In this document: positions 1 through 5,959 of the stretch, one piece after another
How the letters are laid out: each line of letters begins with the position of its first letter
Position numbering within the stretch: the stretch's first letter is position 1
Source of the DNA: Alphaproteobacteria bacterium UBA3768
GTDB taxonomy: Bacteria > Pseudomonadota > Alphaproteobacteria > CAAHEQ01 > UBA3637
Assembly (NCBI GenBank): GCA_002372315.1
Contig: DFFU01000021.1
Span: forward strand, 1 to 11,188
Direction: 5' to 3'
Length of the DNA stretch: 11,188 nucleotides
Notes under the pieces: generated by a model
Told to the model about the DNA's origin: nothing
Seen by the model: the letters and a program-made list of their open reading frames with translations, nothing else
Database searches by the model: none
Made by a program: the position numbers and the translations under genes

Positions 1-343
1 TGAGGCTATCACACATTTGGCATTGTTCAACTTGACATTCAGGTACGCAAGATGACACACATTTCCCATCCACACACGAACCACTTTGACAACACGCGTC
101 TACTGAAATACCATCGGTATTACAACTTTCCCCTTCTGCACCTGATGAAGGACAACAATGACCAATAAAACTACCATCTTCCTCCACACAGCCATGTTCA
201 CATATCATTTCCATACAATCACCATTGGGAATGGGATCACCCACATTATATGTTGCCCCATACTTTATCCCACCGGCATGGGAAATAGCTGACATCCCCA
301 ACAGTCCCATTAACGATAATGTCATCAATAATTTTGTTTTCAT
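1..343 (-). CDS. Cys-rich exported protein, N-terminal part (truncated by window edge)
   Basis: The reading frame opens at ATG 343-341 on the minus strand and runs off the left edge after 114 codons. A GGGGG-type ribosome binding site lies 4 bases upstream. Residues 1-23 form a Sec signal peptide: a Lys-containing start, a Leu/Met-rich core, and an SHA|GG cleavage site. The mature part holds 14 cysteines between residues 43 and 111, including two CC pairs (63-64, 84-85) and a dense stretch CVPECQVEQCQMC, with many Gly, Asp and Ser. Such a pattern suggests a disulfide-stabilised periplasmic or surface protein built of small Cys modules. I do not recognise the family, and the missing C-terminus may hold more modules. 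It is divergent from the ferredoxin gene and has its own promoter. It is confidently a gene; its function is unknown. Confidence 0.8.
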   Translation of the reverse strand, partial: MKTKLLMTLSLMGLLGMSAISHAGGIKYGATYNVGDPIPNGDCMEMICEHGCVEEDGSFIGHCCPSSGAEGESCNTDGISVDACCQSGSCVDGKCVSSCVPECQVEQCQMCDSL

Positions 344-372
344 AATTCCCCCTATGCGCTTTAAATAGCAGT

Positions 373-401
373 AGCATATCAACAATACAATTTCATGTCA
401 A
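373..401 (-). promoter_or_regulatory. Sigma70-type promoter for the Cys-rich exported protein
   Basis: On the minus strand, TTGACA (401-396) and TATGCT (378-373) are separated by 17 bases. The predicted transcription start lies about 25 bases before the ATG at 343. It is back to back with the ferredoxin promoter at 413-440. Confidence 0.7.
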
Positions 402-412
402 GAAAAAAATAC

Positions 413-440
413 TTGATTTTTACAAAAAAAATGATATATT
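413..440 (+). promoter_or_regulatory. Sigma70-type promoter for the ferredoxin gene
   Basis: TTGATT (413-418) and TATATT (435-440) are 16 bases apart. The implied leader is about 28 bases long and carries AAGGAG just ahead of the ATG at 475. Confidence 0.65.
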
Positions 441-474
441 ATGCCGGTGTTTTAATTTTAAAAAGGAGCAAAAA

Positions 475-711
475 ATGACATCAGTTGTCAATGATTCTTG
501 TGTTAAATGTAAGGCTTGCGTGGAAGTTTGCCCTGTCGGTGCTTTCCATGAAGGCGAAAAACAAATGGTTGTAGACCCCAATACCTGTATTGATTGCGGC
601 ATGTGCATCGGAGAATGCCCACAAGGTGCTATTAAAAATTCCGAAGAAGCCGATCAAAAATGGGTTCAATTCAACGCTGAAAAAGCCGCTGAGTGGCCTG
701 CAGCTCAATAA
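475..711 (+). CDS. Small 2[4Fe-4S] ferredoxin, FdxA-like
   Basis: This encodes a 78-residue soluble electron carrier with two classical cluster motifs: CVKCKACVEVCP (Cys 9, 12, 15, 19) and CIDCGMCIGECP (Cys 38, 41, 44, 48). Each motif should ligate one [4Fe-4S] cluster with the fourth Cys supplied by the other motif. The start MTSVVNDSC, the CVEVCPVGAFHEG region and the tail (FNAEKAAEWP) closely resemble the Azotobacter/FdxA 7Fe ferredoxins. Those normally have an extra insertion between the second and third Cys of motif 1 and are about 107 residues long. Here the insertion is absent, so two 4Fe clusters are expected instead of 3Fe/4Fe. The gene has a good AAGGAG ribosome binding site, its own promoter and a terminator directly after it, so it is probably monocistronic. 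The redox partner is not visible in the window. Confidence 0.93.
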   Translation: MTSVVNDSCVKCKACVEVCPVGAFHEGEKQMVVDPNTCIDCGMCIGECPQGAIKNSEEADQKWVQFNAEKAAEWPAAQ

Positions 712-730
712 GAATTTAGTCAATTCATAA

Positions 731-762
731 TAGGCCTATCTGATTGGATAGGCTTATTTTTT
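731..762 (+). terminator. Intrinsic terminator after ferredoxin
   Basis: A 10-bp stem (731-740 with 747-756, including one G-T pair) with a 6-base loop is followed by six T residues (757-762). It ends only 9 bases before the sua5 start codon, so it separates the two genes almost without spacer. Confidence 0.85.
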
Positions 763-771
763 CCAAATAAG

Positions 772-1707
772 ATGATTTATAGTGCCTCTCAACCTAATAT
801 TTTAAAAGCCGCCAATCTGATTCAATCAGGGGATGTGGTGGCTTTTCCAACCGAAACGGTTTATGGTTTGGGAGCCAGTGCCTATAACGCCAAAGCAATT
901 GCAAAAATCTTTGCCATTAAAAACAGACCCAACTTTAACCCACTGATTTCGCATATCGCCGACATTGATTTTTTGAGTGAATATGCCAAAACAGATGAAC
1001 GCATATTGGCTTTAGCCAAACAATTTTGGCCAGGTCCAATGACCTTTATTTTAAATCGCAAAGACAATAATCCCGCTTTAGATTTAGCCTGTGCAGGCTT
1101 AAGCAAAATCAGCGTTCGTATGCCCAATCATCCTGTGGCTTTAAAGTTGATTCACGCCTCTGGGGTACCTATTGTAGCGCCATCGGCCAATAAATCCCAA
1201 ACCATCAGTCCCACCACCGCTGAACACGTTCAAAAAAGTTTAGGGGACCAAGTGCCAATGATTTTGGATGCAGGTTCTTGCATAGTGGGCGTAGAATCCA
1301 CGATATTAGACATGACACATAAACAAGTTGTCGTTTTACGTGCAGGTGGATTAGCCGCAGAAACAATAGAAGATTTTTTGGGTGAAAAAGTGTTATTTTC
1401 GGATGGCAACCCCAACAAACCTTCTTCACCGGGGCAATTATTAAAGCATTATGCACCACGTTATGAAACCCGAATCAATGTCAAAAAAACAGAGGCAGAT
1501 GAGTTCTATATCGGCTTTGGAAAAATACAGGGCGATTTGAATTTAAGCCGATCGGGTGATTTGCAAGAAGCCGCCGCCAATTTGTTTGAAATGTTACACA
1601 TAGCAGAGGCTCAAACAAAAAAAACAAAAATTGCCATTGCACCTATTCCAAATGTAGGGTTGGGACGCGCTATCAATGACCGTATTAAGCGCGCATCATA
1701 CAAATAA
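772..1707 (+). CDS. L-threonylcarbamoyladenylate synthase, Sua5/YwlC type
   Basis: This enzyme makes L-threonylcarbamoyl-AMP from Thr, bicarbonate and ATP, the first step of the essential t6A37 modification of ANN-decoding tRNAs. It acts in the cytoplasm with TsaB/D/E. The 311-residue protein has the full Sua5 architecture. The YrdC domain (about 5-200) shows PTETVYGLG (26-34), KNRP (50-53, the KxR site) and PSAN (137-140, the SxN site). The linker SPGQLLKHYAPRY (219-231) is the Sua5 signature loop that closes over the active site, and a C-terminal Sua5 domain follows to about 310, so it is not the short TsaC form. The ATG at 772 is fixed by the conserved N-terminus, since the next Met is deep in the domain. 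No Shine-Dalgarno sequence precedes it; the ferredoxin terminator ends 9 bases upstream. Confidence 0.95.
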   Translation: MIYSASQPNILKAANLIQSGDVVAFPTETVYGLGASAYNAKAIAKIFAIKNRPNFNPLISHIADIDFLSEYAKTDERILALAKQFWPGPMTFILNRKDNNPALDLACAGLSKISVRMPNHPVALKLIHASGVPIVAPSANKSQTISPTTAEHVQKSLGDQVPMILDAGSCIVGVESTILDMTHKQVVVLRAGGLAAETIEDFLGEKVLFSDGNPNKPSSPGQLLKHYAPRYETRINVKKTEADEFYIGFGKIQGDLNLSRSGDLQEAAANLFEMLHIAEAQTKKTKIAIAPIPNVGLGRAINDRIKRASYK

Positions 1708-1715
1708 ATGACCTC

Positions 1716-1743
1716 TTGACAAAATAACATAAAAGAATAAGAT
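1716..1743 (+). promoter_or_regulatory. Candidate promoter overlapping the marC-type start
   Basis: A consensus TTGACA (1716-1721) is followed after 16 bases by TAAGAT (1738-1743), which overlaps the first ATG (1742). Transcription would then begin near 1750, next to the in-frame ATG at 1751, implying a leaderless message. The -35 box is clear; the -10 assignment is less certain. Confidence 0.5.
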
Positions 1744-2359
1744 GAATAGTATGTTTACAAAGTTTAATTTAACCGAATGCACCAGTGCCTTTGTCGTATT
1801 GTTTGCCATCATTGATGTTTTGGGCAATATTCCTTTATTTATTCGGCTTAATAATAAAGGAAAAAGGATTAGCCCCAAATGGGGGGCAATTTTAAGTTTA
1901 GTCATGTTTTTAAGCTTTTTCTACATTGGAGAAGCTTTTTTGAATCTGTTCGGATTAGACATATCAACTTTTGCAGTAGCGGGATCCATTGTTATTTTCT
2001 TAATTGCATTAGAAATGATTCTGAATACAACACTTTTCCAAGAAACACCCGACGACGACAATGATGCCACTTTTATGCCTGTTGTTTTTCCCAGTCTTGC
2101 TGGAGCTGGTGTTTTTACAACACTTCTTTCAATTCGGGCAGAATATGCAGATATCAATATTCTGCTGGCTTTAATGGTTAATGTAGCCATTATTTATATC
2201 GTTTTACTACTTTCCAATAAACTTCAAAAAAATATCAGTAAAAACATCTTAATGATGATACAAAAATTCTTTGGCGTTATCTTGTTGGCCATCGCCATCA
2301 AAATTTTTGTGACAAATATCACTCTTTTAATTGAAAGACTAGTTCATCAATTACAATAA
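1742..2359 (+). CDS. MarC family (UPF0056) integral membrane protein
   Basis: This is a 205-residue inner-membrane protein with about six hydrophobic segments (roughly 14-34, 48-68, 76-96, 113-131, 138-158, 175-197). Two MarC hallmarks are visible: the N-terminal FAIIDVLGNIPLFI (21-34; the family usually has IDPxGNxPxF) and VFPSLAGAGVFTTLLS (115-130; usually FPLLAGPG). An acidic loop (QETPDDDND, about 100-108) lies between segments 3 and 4, as in the family. The substrate of MarC proteins is unknown; the old link to multiple antibiotic resistance in E. coli has not held up. No ribosome binding site precedes ATG 1742. Met4 (1751) is the likelier start if the overlapping promoter is real, and the change would cost only three residues. 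No clear intrinsic terminator follows. Confidence 0.88.
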   Translation: MNSMFTKFNLTECTSAFVVLFAIIDVLGNIPLFIRLNNKGKRISPKWGAILSLVMFLSFFYIGEAFLNLFGLDISTFAVAGSIVIFLIALEMILNTTLFQETPDDDNDATFMPVVFPSLAGAGVFTTLLSIRAEYADINILLALMVNVAIIYIVLLLSNKLQKNISKNILMMIQKFFGVILLAIAIKIFVTNITLLIERLVHQLQ

Positions 2360-2462
2360 TTCATATCTTCCAAGTTAAGACACCCATCTGCAATAAATCA
2401 AGATAATTTATACAGAAAAATTTTAATTAACACATTGAAAAATAATATTTTTATTTTTTTGC

Positions 2463-2491
2463 TTTACTTTTGTCAACTTTTGGTATATAAT
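2463..2491 (+). promoter_or_regulatory. Promoter of the three-gene exported-protein operon
   Basis: TTTACT (2463-2468) and a perfect TATAAT (2486-2491) are 17 bases apart. The leader is short, with AAGGAGAGG ahead of ATG 2521. The AT-rich stretch 2360-2460 before it holds no gene and no convincing hairpin. Confidence 0.65.
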
Positions 2492-2520
2492 ATACGTATT
2501 GCAAAAAAAAGGAGAGGAAT

Positions 2521-2787
2521 ATGGAAGTCAAAAATTTAATTATACCAACTTTGTGTGTTATAGGGGTAATGTACGCAATGAAAGGGTGCGAGTGCACAAA
2601 AAAACACGGTGCATATCGCAGTTATACCCCTCCTCAACCTGCCCCTGTATATCAAGTACCAGTTCAACCAGAACCTGTATATCAAGAGGTTTATGAACAG
2701 CCCGTACAAACACGCGTCATCCGTCGTCGCATCATTCGCAGAACAATTCAGCAAGTTCCTGCACAAAATTACTACTATGAATATTAA
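2521..2787 (+). CDS. Small Pro/Tyr/Gln-rich membrane-anchored or exported protein
   Basis: An 88-residue protein of unknown function. A hydrophobic segment (about 6-19) acts as a signal or anchor. Cys 23 and Cys 25 follow it, but MKGC is not a proper lipobox, so a lipoprotein call is not supported. The rest is low complexity: a Pro/Val/Tyr/Gln repeat (PVYQVPVQPEPVYQ at 42-55), then an Arg/Ile stretch (TRVIRRRIIRRTIQQVPAQ at 64-82), ending in Tyr-rich YYYEY. Its QVPAQ motif recurs in the next protein (199-204 there), and its PVY/PVQ repeats resemble those in the third protein of the operon. It has a strong ribosome binding site and lies 20 bases ahead of the next gene. It is likely an envelope or surface protein, by inference. 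Confidence 0.75.
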   Translation: MEVKNLIIPTLCVIGVMYAMKGCECTKKHGAYRSYTPPQPAPVYQVPVQPEPVYQEVYEQPVQTRVIRRRIIRRTIQQVPAQNYYYEY

Positions 2788-2807
2788 TCAACATGAAGGA
2801 GTGAAAA

Positions 2808-3593
2808 ATGAAGAAAATAAATAATAAATTTGCAAAAATCGCCGCTATCAGTGGCATGTGTGCTTTAGGCAGTTTAAGTGCAAATGCACTTGGTGTCGAT
2901 GTGGATATCCATGCAAATCCCCAACAGGGTATCGGTGCCAACGTAGATGCGGATTTACTTTTGGCTCGCGCTAATGTCGGAGCAAATGTTGGCATGGGAG
3001 GTATTGATGCTGACATTGGTGCTGATGTGATTGGTGTTGGCGCAAATACAGCCGGACATGTTGGATTTGATGGTGTCAAGGCGAATGCAAATGCCTATGC
3101 TTGGAATGTGGCTGATGTTGGTGTCAATGCTGGTGCCACATGGCAAGATGGTGTTTATGTGGGTGGAACTGTCAAGGTTTTTGAACCCGCCAATACAAGA
3201 AAAGTCATGGCACAAAATGGCCAAGTTTATTATGTACCAAATCAACCAGCACCAGAAGGTTATGCTTGGGTTTATGGTAGTAATGGTCATGTTGTGGGTT
3301 ACAAGCCTGTGCCTCAACAAAGAGTTGTCCAAGTACAACCCAGCTATGTCAGTACGGACTTTACAACCACTGAACAACCTGTTCGCGTTGTGCGTGTTGT
3401 GCGTCAAGTTCCTGCTCAGGCCACAGAAGTTTCCTTTAGCAACGAACGTACAGAACAATATTTTGGCAACAGCAACTATCAAAAAGAAGATTTTTACCAA
3501 TTTGATAATCCAGCCAATGGCTACCGTTTTACTGAAAAACGTCAAATAAAACGTCGTGTCATTCAATATAAACGCGCTGTGTACACACGATAA
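2808..3593 (+). CDS. Exported Gly/Ala/Asn/Asp repeat protein with Val/Arg-rich C-terminus
   Basis: A 261-residue protein of unknown function. Residues 1-27 are a Sec signal peptide (KK start, hydrophobic core, ANA|L). Residues 28-112 are a degenerate repeat rich in Gly, Ala, Asn, Asp and Val, with recurring GAN, DAD and GVG units and alternating hydrophobic positions, consistent with stacked beta-strands. A middle part (113-170) contains GQVYYVPNQPAPEGYAWVYG. The C-terminal third holds PVRVVRVVRQVPAQ (191-204) and RQIKRRVIQYKRAVYTR (245-261), basic segments like those of the upstream protein. AAGGAG sits ahead of ATG 2808. It is the middle gene of a co-directional trio and is followed by an intercistronic hairpin at 3601-3620. 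Surface or matrix localisation is inference. Confidence 0.82.
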   Translation: MKKINNKFAKIAAISGMCALGSLSANALGVDVDIHANPQQGIGANVDADLLLARANVGANVGMGGIDADIGADVIGVGANTAGHVGFDGVKANANAYAWNVADVGVNAGATWQDGVYVGGTVKVFEPANTRKVMAQNGQVYYVPNQPAPEGYAWVYGSNGHVVGYKPVPQQRVVQVQPSYVSTDFTTTEQPVRVVRVVRQVPAQATEVSFSNERTEQYFGNSNYQKEDFYQFDNPANGYRFTEKRQIKRRVIQYKRAVYTR

Positions 3594-3600
3594 AATGGTT

Positions 3601-3620
3601 TGTGGTGGTATGCCACCACA
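3601..3620 (+). other. Intercistronic hairpin without T-tract
   Basis: A perfect 8-bp stem (TGTGGTGG with CCACCACA) encloses a TATG loop, just after the stop of the 261-residue protein and before the AAGGAGGG of the next gene. No T-run follows, so it is not a standard intrinsic terminator. It more likely affects message stability or relative expression within the operon. Confidence 0.6.
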
Positions 3621-3642
3621 GATCATCTAAAAAGGAGGGAAA

Positions 3643-4194
3643 ATGAATTATAAAAAAAATGTGATGATGGGTATTTTGTGTGCTGTTGGTATGTTGTCAA
3701 CACCCAAGACAAAGGCTGATACTGTTTATGTTGTTGAAGAACCTATTTATACTACGACATACACGGTTCCCGCCGTACAACCTGTTTATACAACAACCTA
3801 TACGACACCTGTTGTACAACCTGTTTATACAACTACTGTCGATTATAATGCGGCTTATTATGATGGCTATTACGATGCCATGAACAAACGTTGGTGGTAT
3901 AATAATTGTTGGACCAATCGCCGACCTCCTATTTGTCATACACCCCGTTATGGTTATGGATATCGTGGTGGATGTCGTATGCCAGCTCCTCGTTATAATC
4001 ATTGTGCGCCAGCATATCGTCCACATATAAATCGCTGTGCACCCGCACCACGGATGAATCATTGTGCCCCTGTTGTACATCGAAGTTTCAACAGATGTGC
4101 ACCAGCCCCCAGATTCAACCAATGCACGCCTCGCGGTGGTTTTAGTGGTGGTATGCGCCATGGAGGTAGACAGCATGGCAGAGGTTGCCGTTAA
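3643..4194 (+). CDS. Exported Tyr/Thr-repeat and Cys/His/Arg-repeat protein
   Basis: A 183-residue protein of unknown function. Residues 1-25 form a signal peptide (KK start, hydrophobic core, TKA|D). Residues 28-66 carry near-identical repeats of the type QPVYTTTYTTPVV. A Tyr-rich part follows (YYDGYYDAM). Residues 111-163 contain five N[H/R/Q]C[A/T]P units (Cys 121, 132, 141, 152, 161, spaced 9-11 residues), preceded by Cys 111, then a Gly/Arg/His-rich tail. Regular Cys and His spacing suits disulfide cross-linking or metal binding; neither is proven. AAGGAGGG precedes ATG 3643. It is the last gene of the trio and shares the PVY repeat style with the first. A terminator follows 6 bases after the stop codon. 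Confidence 0.82.
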   Translation: MNYKKNVMMGILCAVGMLSTPKTKADTVYVVEEPIYTTTYTVPAVQPVYTTTYTTPVVQPVYTTTVDYNAAYYDGYYDAMNKRWWYNNCWTNRRPPICHTPRYGYGYRGGCRMPAPRYNHCAPAYRPHINRCAPAPRMNHCAPVVHRSFNRCAPAPRFNQCTPRGGFSGGMRHGGRQHGRGCR

Positions 4195-4200
4195 AAATTT

Positions 4201-4228
4201 AAAAGCCCCATTTAGTGAGGCTTTTTTT
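4201..4228 (+). terminator. Bidirectional intrinsic terminator between convergent genes
   Basis: AAAAGCC (4201-4207) pairs with GGCTTTT (4219-4225). The stem is extended inward past one C-A mismatch, and seven T residues (4222-4228) follow on the plus strand. The reverse strand also ends in a T-run, so the hairpin can serve both the exported-protein operon and the glyQS unit. Confidence 0.8.
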
Positions 4229-4415
4229 ATAATGTCTTTTGACGAGAAAATATTCGTCCTAAACGAGCAAACACCCCATGTGAAGCTACTTTACGCTTTT
4301 CTTTTTCTTGGCGCATTCGAATCAATTCACTCATTTGCTCATCATCCTCATAAGTATGGATATCAAAATATTCATTTCCATACTTATCTTTTTTCAAATA
4401 ACTCGAATCTGCCAT
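4227..4415 (-). CDS. Small charged hypothetical protein downstream of glyQS
   Basis: A 62-residue soluble, highly charged protein with no recognised domain. The acidic N-terminal half (YFDIHTYEDDEQMSEL, about 16-31) is followed by a basic Lys/Arg-rich C-terminal half (MRQEKEKRKV and GRIFSRQK), the former likely helical. It has a real ribosome binding site (AAGGAAGAAG next to the ATG) and starts 9 bases after the glyQS stop codon, so it is very probably cotranscribed. Its stop lies at the edge of the shared terminator. A link to translation is only suggested by position. Confidence 0.65.
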   Translation of the reverse strand: MADSSYLKKDKYGNEYFDIHTYEDDEQMSELIRMRQEKEKRKVASHGVFARLGRIFSRQKTL

Positions 4416-4424
4416 CTTCTTCCT

Positions 4425-5789
4425 TTACATAAAAAAGTTTTTCAAATACTGGGGTAAATCGGCCACTGCAATTCGTTCCTGCGCCATTGTATCACGATTA
4501 CGCAAAGTAACGGTCGCTGGACTTTGTTCAATAGATTCAAAATCCACTGTAATACAAAGTGGTGTTCCAATTTCATCATGGCGACGATAGGCTTTGCCGA
4601 TATTACCAGAATCTTCTAACATCACTCGACCAATACCTGTTTTCAATAAATCGGCTTTGATTTGATGCGCCAAAGCCACAATTTGCTCATTATTACGCTT
4701 TAATGGGATAACCGCCACTTTGACAGGCGCCAAATGTTTTTTTAATTTTAAAACGGTACGTGTTTCACCATTAGGTAATTTTTCTTCGGTATAAGCCTCT
4801 GTCATCACCGCCAAAAAGGCACGATCAACACCAATAGAAGGTTCAATCACAAATGGCACATACCATTTTTTATCATTTTCATCAAAAACGGCCAATTTGG
4901 TATTGGAATCCACATTTTTATGAACTTTAGCTTGCAAATTTAATTCTTCTTGATGACGACTGTGGTTCCCCAAATCATAATCTTGACGATCCGCAATACC
5001 CATCAATTCATCCAAGCCATGAGGAAATTGATATTCCAAATCATAGGTCTTTTTGGAATAATGGGCCAAATCTTCCTTGGGGATGTCATGAACATTCATT
5101 TTGTTTAAATCTAAGCCTTGAGCTTCCCACCATTTCAAACAATAATCTTTCCACTTTTCCATCCATTCTAAATCGGTTTCAGGTTTGACAAAAAATTCCA
5201 ATTCCATCTGTTCAAATTCACGCATACGGAACGTAAAATTGCGGGCTGTAATTTCATTACGGAAAGCCTTACCAATTTGGGCAATACCAAAAGGAACTTT
5301 ACGCGCTGTAGAATCAATGACATTTTTAAACTGAGTAAAAATGGCCTGACAAGTTTCGGGGCGCAAATACACAAACACAGAACCATCATCAATGGGGCCA
5401 AAGTTTGTTTTAAACATGGTATTAAAGGAACGTACTTCCGTTAAATCTGTCGAACCGCATTCAGGACATTTGCCATCTTTGACATGATCCGCACGAAAAC
5501 GGGCTTTACATTTTTTACAATCTTGCAAAGGATCCGAGAAAGTGGATTCATGACCGCTGTGTTGTAAAACTTTACGCATAGTCAAAATGCTGGTATCCAA
5601 ACCTTCCACATCATCACGTTCATACACCATGGCACGCCACCAAGCTGCTTTGATGTTATTTTTAAGTTCTACACCCAAAGGACCGTAATCATAAACACCC
5701 TGAAGCCCCCCGTAAATATCCGCACTTTGAAAGACAAAGCCACGACGTTTGCAAAGACTGACCAACTGATCCATAGAGGTTGCAGGCAT
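4425..5789 (-). CDS. glyQS: Glycine--tRNA ligase, single-chain homodimeric (alpha2) type
   Basis: This class II aminoacyl-tRNA synthetase charges tRNA-Gly with glycine using ATP. The 454-residue protein matches the dimeric eukaryote/archaea-like form and not the alpha2-beta2 GlyQ/GlyS form common in Proteobacteria. Visible features are the N-terminal GFVFQSADIYGGLQGVYDYG region, a Cys4 zinc site (Cys 91, 94, 108, 111), motif 2 around 176-200 (FRNEI...FRMREFEQMELEFF), motif 3 (EPSIGVDR, 316-323) and an anticodon-binding domain from about 355 to the end (VAVIPLKRN; DEIGTPLCITVD). The length is typical for bacterial members. AAAGGAG precedes ATG 5789. It is the first gene of a unit that also contains the 62-residue ORF. 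I give the symbol glyQS for the single-chain form; glyS is also used. Confidence 0.97.
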   Translation of the reverse strand: MPATSMDQLVSLCKRRGFVFQSADIYGGLQGVYDYGPLGVELKNNIKAAWWRAMVYERDDVEGLDTSILTMRKVLQHSGHESTFSDPLQDCKKCKARFRADHVKDGKCPECGSTDLTEVRSFNTMFKTNFGPIDDGSVFVYLRPETCQAIFTQFKNVIDSTARKVPFGIAQIGKAFRNEITARNFTFRMREFEQMELEFFVKPETDLEWMEKWKDYCLKWWEAQGLDLNKMNVHDIPKEDLAHYSKKTYDLEYQFPHGLDELMGIADRQDYDLGNHSRHQEELNLQAKVHKNVDSNTKLAVFDENDKKWYVPFVIEPSIGVDRAFLAVMTEAYTEEKLPNGETRTVLKLKKHLAPVKVAVIPLKRNNEQIVALAHQIKADLLKTGIGRVMLEDSGNIGKAYRRHDEIGTPLCITVDFESIEQSPATVTLRNRDTMAQERIAVADLPQYLKNFFM

Positions 5790-5818
5790 TTTATTCTCCT
5801 TTGTTAAAATTTGCGCTG

Positions 5819-5847
5819 ATTATAGCGTTTTTTGATATAAAAGTCAA
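5819..5847 (-). promoter_or_regulatory. Promoter of glyQS
   Basis: On the minus strand TTGACT (5847-5842) and TATAAT (5824-5819) are exactly 17 bases apart. The leader is about 25 bases long, leaving no room for a T-box or riboswitch. Confidence 0.8.
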
Positions 5848-5900
5848 TTGATTTTTGGGATGTTTTTGTACGAACAAGCACACTCTATAGAAAAAAACTC

Positions 5901-5929
5901 TTGACGAAAAATGAAAGTGATGGTATAAT
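5901..5929 (+). promoter_or_regulatory. Strong sigma70-type promoter of the triple-terminator leader
   Basis: TTGACG (5901-5906) and a perfect TATAAT (5924-5929) are separated by 17 bases. Transcription should start near 5936, about 290 bases before the first long coding region at 6226. It is divergent from the glyQS promoter. Confidence 0.8.
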
Positions 5930-5959
5930 ACGCCATCGCAACGAAAAGGAGAACTTGCG

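Noticed and set aside
2360..2462. Terminator after the marC-type gene
   Set aside because: The stretch is AT-rich with T-runs, but I could find no stable stem; any pairing is A/T only.
2955..3626. 223-codon minus-strand ORF opposite the 261-residue exported protein
   Set aside because: It is a long shadow frame made possible by the Gly/Ala/Asn/Asp repeat codons; it has no ribosome binding site, and the opposite frame has a signal peptide and a proper start.
3961..4130. Short regular repeats resembling a CRISPR array
   Set aside because: The periodicity is about 30 bases, in frame with NxCAP codons inside a signal-peptide gene, and the units are imperfect with no unique spacers.
3697..4176. 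159-codon minus-strand ORF opposite the Cys/His repeat protein
   Set aside because: It is a Thr/Ile/Arg-rich reverse image of the Tyr/Thr and Cys repeats, with no start signal.
4064..4432. 122-codon plus-strand ORF across the convergent terminator
   Set aside because: It overlaps the end of one gene, the terminator and the reverse of the 62-residue gene; no start signal.
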